DNA from: Arthonia radiata
Taxonomy: Eukaryota > Ascomycota > Arthoniomycetes > Arthoniales > Arthoniaceae
Direction: 5' to 3'
Length of the DNA stretch: 64,000 bases
Assembly (NCBI GenBank): GCA_002989075.1
Contig: PSQN01000003.1
Span: forward strand, 310,001 to 374,000
The notes beneath the pieces are model-generated. The model worked only from the letters and a program-made list of their open reading frames with translations. It was not told the origin of the DNA and searched no databases. Position numbers and translations under genes: made by a program. Below are positions 1 through 13,900 of this stretch, one piece after another. Position 1 is the stretch's first letter, and each line of letters starts with the position of its first letter.

Positions 1-390
1 AGAGTTGTTTTACGGAACGAATACTCTATAAGCTATTTTTAGTAGTAAGAATAAGGAGCGTAATAAAGAACTTATATAGATTAGTACTACTATACTCCGA
101 CACTTAGATATCTTATAAGAGAAGTCTAACGTAGTATCTTGTTTATAGCCAACTATACGCAAGTATAAACAAAAGACGACTGTACGCTAACAATTCTATA
201 CAACGACAAGTACTCAGTTAATTATTAAGATACTTAAGAAATACAATCAATTTCGATATCTATTTAAGAAAGCTAAGCTAAACTCAGCTCTTCTAGAACA
301 CAAACTATAAGATTATACAATACCTTTACAAGAAAGTAAAACGGCGATATTTAATCTAATATACTTTCTATTAGAAGCAAAAAATAAAGC
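1..390 (+). mobile_element. Gypsy chromovirus fossil, internal fragment (copy D)
   Basis: This stretch matches the internal region of the two longer copies at about 3376-3766 and 8316-8700, the part between protease and reverse transcriptase. It runs off the left edge of the window. At 391 it stops abruptly where an LTR begins, so a later element landed in it or recombined with it. It is heavily decayed and TpA-rich. Confidence 0.85.
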
Positions 391-862
391 TGTTACGGGT
401 ACCAGCCCTAGACGGCCTAGCGTACACTCAAGCATTAACTACTACTAGTTATCTTAGCTCTACCAGCATTATTCCCGACTAAGCCTATAAATCTACTATA
501 GGCATTATCGAACAAGACGGCTATAAAGGCCTACATTCTCTATAAACCTAATATAGATATTATCGAGTTAGTAAATATAAAGGAACTCCCTTTATATACC
601 TTAAACTATATAGCTAAACTAATAATCGACCTTAGAATAGACTTTAGTCTATTAACTTAATATTTAAATATAAGTTTCTTAACTATATTTAAGTAACGTA
701 CTTTACCTTCTATCTACTCTAGTTAAGCTCCTCTTACCTTCTATAATCTGTCTCGTCTCTCCTATCTTTTAGTCTCTAGCACACAAGACACCTACTACTA
801 AGGTCGACAAGCATACAAAGTAAGTAAGCCTTAGTTCAGTTCTCCCAGCGATTGGCGTTATA
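391..862 (+). repeat. LTR, U3 type 1 (5' end of copy A)
   Basis: This 472-bp LTR starts TGTTACGGG and ends GCGTTATA. It is collinear along its whole length with the LTR at 20159-20631 (473 bp). It shares only its 3' half with the LTR at 7252-7701. Confidence 0.85.
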
Positions 863-3800
863 CTTTAATAAACTTGCTACAAAAGTAGAGAAAGTAGATT
901 AGTTATATTTACTACTTTAGTACCTAATAGCTGCAACGCTACAGATAGATTAGCTAATAGAATAGCTAATACAAATAAGATATCGAACGTTAACACTAAG
1001 ATAGAAAAAAGCTTCTTAAATAAATATTTTAAAGTTACTTTATTCTTAATACGCCTAGTTATATACTTTAGAACTTATAAAGACTAGTTTTTAAACGATA
1101 CTACTATAGTTTTATTTGCTATCTCTTATATAGACGGAGATGCCTACAAGTAGATTGAGTATTATCTCAACGACTTCTTATTTACTCTAATAAAGAGCAG
1201 GCGCGAGGATACTAACGAGTTCTTTACTAGCTTTACCTTCTTTTAGAAGAAGCTTCGTAAAATCTTTAGACAGACCGACGCTAAACGCGTCGCTATTAGA
1301 AAGCTTCAGAACCTTAAGTAGATAGGACCAGCAAGCAGGTACACCGCTAAATTTATATAATATACTAATTAAACAGGATAAGACAAGAAACCCCTTATTA
1401 AGACCTTTTACGAAGGGCTCAAGGATTATATTAAGAAAATAATCTATATTCGTAGAGAAAAGTTTAACGATCTCAATAACTTTATACAACGAGCAAAAGA
1501 GATTAACGACAGCAACTTTGAAAGATAAATAGAAAAGAAGGGTAATCCTACTAATAGGTTCTATAAAGCGAAGAATTAAGCAAACTTACAACAAGACCGA
1601 GGCGATCTAATAGAGTTAGATTTTATAAAGCCTTAAGGGAAACTAAATAACTAAGAAAGAGAACATAGAATAAAGAATAAGCTATGCTTGTATTGCAGAA
1701 AACTAGGGCATTAAGTTAAAGAATATCGTTCTAAAAAACAATAGTTCAATAGTATCGGTAGAAACGGGCACAATAATCGATCTTAGAAACCCTGTCTTCT
1801 ACGACAACAGTTTAATATAACTATCTAGACAAAAGAGAACAACGGTCGCAATAAGGTAATAAAACTACTAGCAGCCTTCTCCGACCGCTAATAGAAGGAC
1901 CCGACCGAGGGTTGTCTTCTCTAAGAATTGGGTCTCCTACAAAAGACTATTCAGAACTAATATAAGTACGTTACTAAACTAACTAAGGAGCAGAAGGACA
2001 TCTACTAAAATACCTTCTGTGACCAGAAAAACACTTACTAGGTTTCGTTCAACGAGAAGCACTACGAATAGAGTTTATTTAATTTACACAAAAATTAGGA
2101 TACAGACGTTAAGTTATAAAAAGAAATAAAAGAACGACAAATAAAACAGAAACAACGAAACCTACAGAACTAGAATAACATTAACCGCACTATTCTAAGA
2201 CAGTAGGTACAAGATACCGCTATACTACACAAAACACTATTCTAGACTGCGTGCTACAATAATAATTGTACAACCCACGAATCCGACAAATTAGAATTAA
2301 GATGGTAGCCAAAGAAACTAACATCTCTGAAATAAGGTTCGATACAAGAACTAGGCCTTACCCGAGGACGATCTAGGTTACCTTACCTAGAAACCTAAGG
2401 GGAATTTAAGGAAGAACAGACCGTAGAAGCTAAGCAAGATAGCAGCTACGATGCGTTATAGGTAAGACAACGACTTAAAGACAAAAACATAGATTCTAAT
2501 AGTACGGAATTTTTGCTCGAGAACGATATTAATTAGAAAGAGTAAACTCTAATCCGTTGGGAAGGAATAATATAGAGACTTTGTTAGTTAGCCTTCTATA
2601 ATAGAAAGTTGAGCACTAATAGAGAAATTAACAATATTCTAGGATATATTTACTTACGCCTACGACGACTAGTAGACTACCTTATTAGAGGTCTAGAATT
2701 GCGTAGTTAGTACCAGTACCTTCAACTAACAATATACAATTTACAGACACAATAAGTTTTAACTAGCGATAGTTGCGTAATTAAAGTAGAGATCGTAAAC
2801 AATAAACTAGACGTTATAATAAAAATAGTACTAGGACACCTTATATAGGAATTCTTATAGTAAATTAACCGACAATGGGTTTTAGTACCTAAAATACTCC
2901 AGAACGTATACGATTAACAGGGAAAAGACTAGGCCGACTGCTTTAAGGGTAGTAGTACCGGCCCGTTCAACGGTTAGACCCTCTAGAAGTCTAGCTCTAC
3001 GCGAGCTTAGCTGCCTATAGAACATACTTATATACTTAAACAACAATAAACTATAGAAACATTAAAATTATAATTAATTTAGGCGCAACAGGCAACTTTA
3101 TTTTAATACGCTACGTTAAGGAGTACTAAATATAAATACGAAAGAAGAAATTACTCTACGTACTATCTAAATTTTAAGGGGTAGAGGGAAGAGTCGACTA
3201 TAAGACTTTACTAATAGGTATAATAATTAGAAACTATTAGGAAGAAATTATTTATAATATCGTAGATATTAACTAGCACCGCGCTGTACTAGATATACCT
3301 TAGTTACAATAATATAATTTAGAAGTAGATTAGAGAACTAAGAAACTCCTCTTTACTAGGTACAAGTACTTTAGATAAGAGTCGTTCTACGGAATAGATA
3401 CTCTATAAGCTATTTTTAGTAGTAAAGATAAGGAGCGCGATAAAGAACTTACGCGGGTTAGTACTACTATACTCTAACATTTAGATATCCTATAAGAAAA
3501 GTCTAACGTAGTATCTTGTCTATAGCTAGCTATACGCAAGTATAAACAAGAGACGACTGTATGCCAACGATTTTATACGACAATAAGTACTTAGTTAATT
3601 ACTAAGATACTAGAGGAATATAATTAATTCTGACACCTGTTTAAAGAGGCTGAGTTAAACTTAGCTCTCCTAGAATACAAACCGTAAGATTATACGATAC
3701 CTTTATAGAAAGGTAAAACGCTAACATTCGGTTCAATATACTCTCTATTAGAAGCAGAAAATTAAGTACTCTGCGATTATCTTAACGAGAACCTTAAAAA

Positions 3801-6800
3801 AAGATTTATCTGAAAGTTAACGTTACTAGCCGAATACCCGATACTCTTTGTACTAAAGAAGAATAGCAAACTACGACTCTACGTAGATTATAGACAATTA
3901 AACGGAATAACTATTAAAAACTAGTACCCTTTACTACGCATTGACGAGATAACAGATCGATTGTATAACGCGCAATAGTTTACTAAGTTTAACCTACAGG
4001 GAGCCTACAACCTAATCTATATAAAGGAGGGCGAAGAATGGAAAACGGCCTTCTATACTAAACACAGACTTTTTAAGTATTGCGTTATACCCTTTAGGCT
4101 AATAAACGCTCTAGTATTATTTTAGAAACTAATTAACAACATACTTAGCGATTACCTAGATATATTTATAAGTACTTATCTAAACGATATCCTAGTATAC
4201 AGCCGCATACTAGAAGAATATAAGGAACATATTAAGAAGGTATTAAAAAGATTGGCGCGTACCGATTTACAAATTAATATCGAGAAAACTCAGTTTTACC
4301 AACAATCCGTCAAATTTCTTAGATTTATAATTACCGAGCACGGTCTCTAAATAGAAGATTCGAAGATTTAATCTGTTCTAACCTAGTCTATATTAAAGAA
4401 TATAAAATAATTGCAACAGTTTCTTAGTTTTGCTAACTACTATAGGCAATAGATATTTAATTTTGGCCGAATTATAGCACCGCTGTCTCAACAGACAAAA
4501 CAATCGATAGGATTTTCTTAGATGTAGAAAGAATAATTAGTATTTAAAGAGCTTAAGGAAGCTTTTAAAATTGAACCCGTACTAGCAATATTTGACCCTA
4601 ACCTGTCGATTATTATAGAAACAGACGCGTTAGACTATACAATTAGAGCATATATAAGTTAAAATAACAAGGAAGGAAAGCTTAGACCAGTAGCTTTCTA
4701 CTCAAGAAAAATATTATTTATAGAACAGAACTACAATATTTACAATAAAGAGCTTTTAGCTATTATAGCAGTATTTAAAATATAGCAAGCTTACCTAAAA
4801 GGAGCTAACTATACAATTATAGTATATATAAACTATAAGAACCTAACTTATTTTATAATAACAAAGAAACTTAACCGCAGACAAGTTAAATAGTTAGAAA
4901 CTATAGCTTTATACAACTTTATTATTACCTATAAGAAGGGTTCTAAGAACGATAGAGCTAACGCTCTAAGCCGACGGCCCAATTATCTTAATAACAAGGA
5001 ACACGTCGAGCATACAATGTTCTAAGAATATAATAACGAGATTAGATACAATCAATTAGCTATAACAACAGAGTTTGTTATCGAACCGAACAATCGAATC
5101 CTAGACATCCTGAACGACCCTAAAACCTACCAAGAAAACAAGAAACGACACCTAAGATTAACTAAGAACAACAAGGGATATTACGAATTTTAAGGCAAAA
5201 TCTACGTTCCGAGGAATCTAATCTAAAACATTATTAGTAACTTCTATAATAACCTAACTAAAGGACATAAAGGCATCGATAACACTATAGAAAAGATTAC
5301 GAGAACCTACTATATCCCGAGAATCCGACACTACGTCGAAAATTATATCCGAGAATACGATATATACGCAAGAACTAAGCATCCGAGACATTTACTATAT
5401 AGTAAACTACAACTACTAGAAATACTTAAAAGACTATAGTATACAGTCTTACTAGACTTTATTACTAAGTTACTAACCTCCAAGAATCTACTTACAGGAG
5501 TAGCTTACGACGCTATTCTAGTTATATGCGACAAACTAACAAAGTACACGTACTTCGTACCTTACAAGGAAGCTAGCAACTCTAAATAGTTAGTATATAC
5601 CTTCCTTCGAATTATCTTAGCAAACTATAGCCAACCACAAAGAATTGTCTTAGACAGAGACTAGAAATTTGTCTCGCGATTTTAGATATCTCTAATACAA
5701 CAGCTAGAAACAAAACAAAAAATATTAACATTATTCTATCTACAAACGGACGGACAGATAGAACGAACAAATTAAACACTAGAATAGTATCTCTGGGTAT
5801 ACATTAACTACCAGTAGGACGACTAGGTACAATTACTACTAGTAGCGTAAGTAGCGTACAACGATACGTAAAACGATACGACCAAAATAACACCGTTCTA
5901 TGCCTTATACGGCTATCACCTTTTATAGGGCAGACAACTACAAAACACTATAAAAAACAATACTGCTATACGAATAGCTACGAATATAAAACACTTACAC
6001 TAGCAGTTAAAGTCTAACAGCAAGTTTATTGCAGAACGAACGAAAAAATAGTATAATAAGTTAAGAATGACCCTAAATACAAGCATAAAAGAGGGGGGAA
6101 GAGCTTACTTACTTATAAGAAACTTAAAAACTATCAAACTAAGCAAAAAACTCGACTATACTAAGATAGAACCGTTTAAAATCTTATAGCAATTAGAACC
6201 TGTAACATTTAAACTTAAACTCTTAAAGACAATAAGAATATATCCTATATTCTACGTAGCGCTATTAAAGCTAGTCTACTTCCGAGAAGCAGAACGACCC
6301 AACCTAGAAATCCTTTTTAACAATTAAGAACCTAAGTATAAGGTTAAAACGATCTAAGCTTATAGACAACATCGAGGTAAACAACAGTATCTTATAAAGT
6401 AGAAAGGATATTTCGAACATAAAAATTAATAGGAACTAGAACGAAACCTAACTAACTATAAGAACACTATTTAACGATATTAAGACTAGAATATTAATCG
6501 GTCGTAGCAGCACTAATACCCTAATTTACTACCTAGTATGCTTTATCGGTATCTAGGTCGTTTACAAACGAACCAGCCTACTATGTTAGTAGCCTACTAC
6601 TTAACTCCGGGAACGGATCGTTACGAAAATTTATACTTAGGTTACTTAGTACCTTTACAATATTACTACCGGATATAGCCGCTAGCCATTCTTCTTTAAA
6701 CAATGTGTTATTCTAATTTATTTTGTTCTGCGTCTAGATACGTAACCTTTTAAGCTCCTTCTTCGAATCTATAACCGCCGCTTTAATAACTTCGCGCTAC

Positions 6801-7251
6801 CTTTTCGCTGTACGAACGACTTCCTTTTCTTTCACTAAACGCTTACGTTGCCCCTAAAGGGCATCCAATACTCGTAAGTACTGAGAACGAATACTCTGAG
6901 CTAAAAATAAGTTAAATTAATACGAACAATAAACGTAAGATAGGAACTAACCATCCTTTAACGACGAATAAACGTTATACAACTTCTTGTCGCGAGTATA
7001 TATAAAACACGATACCTTCTTAGACTTTAGAACATACTTCTTATCTAGATAGGAACAACGGAAATACGAAGGCATCTCTCGACTATAGACTTTGGCAAGG
7101 ATAGTATTGATCTCAAGCGCTTTATTAGCGTTAAAGACTTTCTTAACTTTAAGTATAACAACTTATAGAACTAGATCTACTACAGAAGAACGACGAGGTT
7201 TTAATGTCTCTAGGGCCGTCGAGGACGACTAGCCTTAAAGAGGGGACCTTG

Positions 7252-7701
7252 TGTTACGATCTTACTATATTAGGCTAGTACAGGGCTAAGCGCAGCTAGC
7301 CTTATTAGAGCATTATACAGTATACCCGACGACTTCGATATAGTGACGTCGGTAACGTCGCTATATTGCAATAGGATTCTAACTACGCGACAAAAGAAGT
7401 ATCAGGACTATTAAACATAGAGGAATATACCTATGTACCTTAGACTATATAGCTAAACTAATGACTAACTTTAGAATAGACTTTAGTTTATTAACTTAAT
7501 ATCTGAATACAAGTTTCTTAACTATATTTAGGTAACGTACTTTACCTTCTGTCTACTTTAGTTAAGCCTCTCTTACCCTCTATAATCTATTTCGCCTCTC
7601 CTACCTTTTAGTCTCTAGCATATAAGATACCCACTACTAAGGTCGATAAGCATACAAGGTAAGTAAGCCTTAGTTCGATTCTTTCAGCGACCGGCGTTAC
7701 A
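7252..7701 (+). repeat. LTR, U3 type 2 (3' end of copy A)
   Basis: This 450-bp LTR starts TGTTACGAT and ends GCGTTACA, just after a purine-rich tract at about 7236-7246. The first 190 bp or so differ from the other two LTRs, while the rest (from about 7430) aligns well with them. This points to two U3 subfamilies. Confidence 0.8.
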
Positions 7702-10700
7702 TAATAGTTGTATAATTAAAGCAGAGATCGTAAACAACAAACTAGACATTATAATAAAAGTAGTACTAAGACATCTTATACAGGCATTCTTATAGCAAAT
7801 TAACTAACAATAGGTTCTAGTACCTAAAATACTCTAGAACGTATACAATTAACAGAAAAAAGACTAGGTCGACTACTTTAAGGGCAGTAGTACCGGCCCG
7901 TTTAACGGTTAGACCCTCTAAGAGTCTAGCTTTATATAAGCTCGGCTACTTACAAAACATATTTATATACTTAGGCAACAATAAACTACAGAAACATTAA
8001 AATTATAATCGATTTAGGCGCAATAGGCAACTTTATCTTAATACGCTACGTTAAGGAGTATTAGATACAAAAACGAAAGAAGAAATTACCCTACGTACTA
8101 TCTAAATTTCAAGAGATAGAGGAAAGAGTTAACTACAAGACTTTGCTAATAGGTATAATAATTAGAGACTATTAGAAAGAAATTACTTATAATATTGTAG
8201 ATATTAACTAGTACTACGCTGTACTAGGTATACCTTAGTTACAACAATATAACCTAGAAGTAGATTAAAGAACTAAGAAACTCCTCTTTACTAGATACAA
8301 GTACTTTAGATAGAAGTTGTTCTATAGAACAAATACCCTATAAGCTATTTTTAGTAGTAAGAATAAGGAGTGCGATAAAGAACTTATGCGGGTTAGTACT
8401 ACTATACTCCGACACTTAGATATCTTATAAAAGGAGTTTAACGTAGTATCTTGTTTATAGCTAGCTATATATAAGTATAAATAAGAGACAACTGTACGCT
8501 AACGATTCTATATAACGACAAGTACTTAGTTAATTACTAAGATACCTGAGAAATATAATTAATTCTGATACCTGTTTAAAGAAGCTAAGCCGGACTTAGC
8601 TCTTCTAGAACATAAACCGTAAGATTATACAATACCTTTATAAGAAGAAAAAACGCCGATATTTGGTTTAATATACTCCCTATTAGAAGCAGAAAATTAA
8701 GCACTCCGCGACTATCTTAACAAGAATCTTAAGAAAGAATTTATCTAGAAGTTAATATTACTAGCCGAATACCTAATACTCTTCGTACCAAAGAAGAATA
8801 GTAAACTACAACTCTATATAGATTATAGACAACTAAATAGAGTAACTATTAAAAATTGGTACCCTTTACCGTATATTAACGAGATAATAGACCGATTGTA
8901 TAGCGTACAATAGTTTACTAAGTTTAACTTACAAGGAGCCTATAACCTAATCTATATAAAGGAGGGCAAAGAATAGAAAACGGCCTTCCGTACTAGATAT
9001 AGACTTTTTAAGTATTGTGTTATGCTCTTTGGGCTAATAAACGCTCTAGTATTATTTTAGAAACTAATTAACAATATACTTAGCGATTACCTAGATATAT
9101 TTATAACTGCTTATCTAAACGATATCCTAGTATACAGCCGTATACTAGAAGAACATAAAAAATATATTAAGAAGATATTAAAAATATTAGCGCGTATCGA
9201 TTTATAAATTAATATTAAGAAAACTTAGTTTTACTAACAATCCGTCGAATTTCTTAGATTTATGATTACTAAGTACAATCTTTAAATAAAAGATTTAAAG
9301 ATCTAATCTATTCTAACCTAGCCTACACTAAAGAATATAAAATAACTACAATAGTTTCTTAGTTTTGTTAACTACTATAGACAATAGATATTTAACTTTA
9401 GCCGAATTATAGCACCGCTGTCTTAACAGACAAAACAATCGATAGGATTCTTTTAGACGTAAAAAGAGCAATTAGTATTTAAAGAACTTAAAGAAGCTTT
9501 TAGGATTAGGCTCGTATTAGCAATATTTGACCCTAACCTACCGATTATTATAGAAATAGACGCATTAGACTATATAATTGGAGCATATATAAGTTAAAAT
9601 AATAAGGAAAGAAAGCTTAGACTAGTAGCTTTCTACTCAAGAAAGATATTATCTACAGAACAGAACTATAATATTTACAATAAAGAGCTTTTAGCTATTA
9701 TAGCAGTATTTAAAATATAGCGAGCTTACTTAAAAGGAGCAAACTATACAATTATAGTATATATAGACTATAAGAACCTAACTTACTTTACAACAACAAA
9801 GAAACTTAACCGTAAACAAGTTAGATAGTTAGAAACTATAGCTTTATACAACTTTATTATTACCTACAAAAAGAGTTCTAAGAACGATAAAGCCGACGCT
9901 CTAAGTTAACGTTTAAATTACCTTAATAACAAGGAACACGTCGAATATACAATATTTTAAGAATACAATAATAAGATTAGATACAATTAATTAGCTATAA
10001 TGACTAAGTTCGTTATTAAGCTAGATAGGCGAATCCTAGATATTCTAAACGACTCTAAAATCTACTAAGCAAACGAAGAACGATACTTGGGACTAACTAA
10101 GAACAATAAGGGCTATTACGAATTCTAAGGCAAAATCTACGTCCTAAGGAATCTAATCTAGAACATTATTAGTAACTTCTACGATAACTTAACTAAAGAA
10201 TATAAAGGAATCGATAATACTATAGAAAAGATTATAAGAATCTACTATATCCCAAGGATTCAACACTACGTTAAGAATTATATTTAAGAATACGATATAT
10301 ACGCAAGAACTAAGTATCCGAGGCATTTACTATATAGTAAACTATAACTACTAGAGATACCTAAGAGACTATAGTATACAGTCTTACTAGACTTTATTAC
10401 TAAATTACTAACCTTTAAGGATCTACTTATAGAAGTAGCTTACAACGCTATTCTAGTTATATACAACAAACTAACAAAGTACGCGTACTTCGTACCTTAC
10501 AAGGAAGCTAGTAACTTAGAACAGTTAGTATATACCTTCCTTCGAATTATCTTAGCAAACTATAGCTAACCGCAAAGAATTGTCTTAAACAGAGATTAAA
10601 AATTTGTCTTACAATTTTAGATATCCTTGATACAACAGCTAAAGACGAAACAAAAAATATTAACGTTATTCTATCTATAAACAGACAGACAGACAGAACA

Positions 10701-10736
10701 AATAAATTAAATACTAGAATAGTATCTCTAGGTATA

Positions 10737-10932
10737 TGTAATGCATAAACGTTCCGATAGCGAATTGGAACGGAATGTTGCCTATTTAGAAAGGCTGCGA
10801 TCCTTGAAGAATATCTTCTCTCCAGTGGACGCATCCCTTTCTGGTCTCCTCAATAATTAGCTTAAACACTAGTAGGGCCTATCTGGGCCCTTTTTGCTAC
10901 CTAACTGCTCCCTGCCCTACATCCAGATTACA
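10737..10932 (+). repeat. 5' LTR of element C (196 bp)
   Basis: It starts TGTAATGCATAAACG and ends CAGATTACA. It has the same length as the 3' LTR and about 92 percent identity by hand count. Confidence 0.9.
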
Positions 10933-13900
10933 TCTTAATTATTTTAAACCTACGAGGAGGGCGGCCGGCAGTCAGGTACCTTATCGACGTCGCTTAGGGA
11001 TCAATCCGGCATAATTGAGTATAGCCGAGACTCTGTATACACGTTAAAATAAATAATATTAAAATTAATTAATGGCCGGTGTTAGTAAGTACCGTATTTA
11101 AAGAGAACGAGCAAGGAACTAAGCACGCGACGGTAGTCGCTTTATATCCGCCGCACAAGCAGAATATAGAGCGTAGCAAAACATAGCCAACGCCGAAGAA
11201 GACTAGGACCCTTACATAGAATTCGGCGACTACGATAAGCAAGAGGGCTTACAAGCCGGCAAACAGACGCCGAACAGATCGCGAACTGAGAAGGACGATA
11301 GTCTAAACTAAAACAATAACGACGACGAAGGGGCTTATTAAGGCTCTAACCGCGAAGAATCCCTCTTTAGCGCCTCATTAAGCGTTGAGGTACGAAAGCT
11401 GAGACAAGAACTGCTAGCACAGCAGCAGTAGCACACTATTAAGAAGCTTAAGCTTAAAAAGCGAATACTTGAAGTTGAGCTCCAGTCCGCCCGCAATTCG
11501 GGGGCTAATAGCAAGCAGCTACGGAGCGATTTAAGCCTTTAAAGCTAGATCAACGAGCTTCTTAAGAAAAAGGCGCCTAAGCTCGAGAGAGCTATAGGCT
11601 CTACAGGCACTCGATGGACTTAGACTATTGAGAAAAGATTTTAGATGGCCAACGTATCGGACCTCGACGACGTTCGTATTATTACCTGGTGCGTCCAGGG
11701 ACTCCCCAGAGACCTAGCGAATAGGTGGCGAACTTACGCCAAAGAGAACAAAGAGAAGACGTCGCTCTACGTGTAGGCGTACTTCAAAGGATGATTCTTT
11801 ACGTCGACGCAGAGTTCGACGCAGAAGCTTAAGGACTTCCTGAGCTTTCTGCAGAACAAAGAAACTAAGTTGCTAGGTAGCAAGATACCGGACCCGAATC
11901 GGGCCGCATTCTACTATACGCGCTTACCTTTATAAATTAAGGCGAAGCTAATTAAGCAAGGTCTCTTAGAAAACCTGCTTAAAGACACGAACGAGCTTCT
12001 AAAGAAAGTTCGTTAATATATAAATGTTAATTGTAGTGTATCGCGGGACGCCCGCAACACCAACACAAACCGAGATCGCTCCAGTAGCGGATCGGGTACA
12101 AACCGTGGCGGTCATAACGCCAGAGCATCCCCACAGGGGTCGGACCGCGGACGAGGCAGTTTATACCAAGGACGAGGCAACTTGCCGGTCCGACAAAGAG
12201 ACAATAGCTCTGCCGCACAGGGGCAACCAGGGTCGATATACAGTAAGGCAAACATTATCTGCTTTACGTACAATTAGAAAGGGCATTATGCTACTAAATG
12301 CACTACGCCCTAAACCGATGTCAATTCGACGCTAGTTGGGCGGGAAAACGACAGGCCCCGAGGGTAAGCCTCGCGTCCCTAAAGCTTGGGGCTGTCGATC
12401 AACGGCGAGGACGAATTGAAGTCTCGGCACAGCTAGGCAGGTCGCCGCAAGAGGTCCTCGCGCTAGTAGATTCCGGTACAGAGATCAACCTTATTAATTA
12501 TTGTATTGTGCTTAAAAGAGGATAGCAAAAATCGTATAAAGTAAAGCTCCTGTATATTAAGTTTCTTAATAAAAATAAGCTGTAGCTCTACGGCGCGTAT
12601 AACGTAAATATAACCGTAAGAGACGTATATAGGGAGAAACGGCATTGCTAACTCTATCTATATTCGGCCAACTTTGTAGGATACAGCCTCGTCTTGGGAT
12701 ACCTATAGCTTGAGCAAGTTGAGCCCTAAATCAGCTAGGCGATAAGAACAATTGCTTGGGGAAACCTCCCTGCGCCCAAAGAACGGGTAGCAGGAGCTAA
12801 ATCTGTTGAGATCGTTAATAAAGACGTAATTTTAGTATGTTTATAAAGAGGCGAACAGTGCTACTCCGCGATCTTATAGATAGGAGCGGATAAACGTTAT
12901 AAATATTAAATAGCGGTCCTATTAGACGTTAGTTAACAACTAGACAGGACACAAGATAGAAAGACTAAGAAAGTAGAGAAGCGAGATAAGCTTCCTCCTT
13001 AGTACGCTAAATATAAAGATATCTTTTCTAAAGAACTGTCGAGTAAGCTTGTGCCGCTTAGTAAGTATACTTATAAGATCGAGCTCAAGGATAGTACAGA
13101 ACCTCCGTATAAGCTAATCTACCCTGTATCGCAGGATGAGCTAAAGACGCTCCGGGAGTACCTAAATACTATAATTAAGAAAGGGTAGATACAACCCTCT
13201 ACTAGTCCGGCGGGTGCCTCGGTCCTGTTCGTGCCTAAGGCAGACAAATCGTTGAGACTGTATATTAACTACTGCGGTTTAAACAATGTAACTATAAAGA
13301 ATCGCTACGCATTGCCGCTAGTCTCTGAGATTCTTAATCGCCTGCAAGGCTCAAAGGTGTTTACGAAGCTTAATCTTTGCGATACCTATTACTGTATCTA
13401 CATTCGCAAAGGGGATAAGTAAAAGACGGCGTTTTGTACCCGATACGAGCACTATAAATACCTGGTGATGCCTTTTAGACTAGTAAACGTTCCTGCTACG
13501 TTCCAGGTATATATCTACAAAGCTATAGGCAATCTTGTTGATACCGTATATATCGTTTATATAGACAATATCTTAATTTTCTTTAAAGACGAGGAAAGCT
13601 ATAAAGGCTATATTAAAGAAGTTCTGCGAAGGCTCCGTAAATAAGGTTTATTTATAAAGCTGTCTAAGTGTTAATTTTACACCACTAAGGTTTCTTTCCT
13701 AGAGTTCACCGTAGAAGTCGATAGTGTCGAAATAAACCTAAAAAGAGTACGGACTATAGCCGAATAGCTAGTCTCTACCACCACAAAGTAGATCCTGTCC
13801 TTCCTGAGATTCGTAAACTTCTATCGGCGATTTATCTACAGATTTAGCTGCATCGTAGCGTCAATAAATATACTAACGAAAGACGTTAAGTTTGTCTAGA

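Larger units (their letters stand above)
391..7701 (+). mobile_element. Ty3/Gypsy chromovirus fossil, longest copy (A)
   Basis: This is an LTR retrotransposon fossil with parts in Gypsy order. Approximate positions are gag 1080-1740 with a CCHC-type zinc knuckle near 1685-1735, protease 3060-3330, reverse transcriptase 3770-4500, RNase H 4560-4980, integrase 5230-5960 and a C-terminal chromodomain 6335-6480. RT-RNaseH-integrase order plus the chromodomain places it with the chromoviruses. It is thoroughly broken, with far too many breaks to count by eye, and shows an RIP-like base bias. Its two flanking LTRs are not a matched pair: they share the 3' half but differ in the 5' (U3) half. No matching target duplication was found at 386-390 versus 7702-7706. 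Confidence 0.9.

Noticed and set aside
10683-10697. AGAC microsatellite in copy B
   Set aside because: Short (about four units) and part of the decayed integrase region; the matching spot in copy A lacks it, so it is a local mutation product of no further interest.
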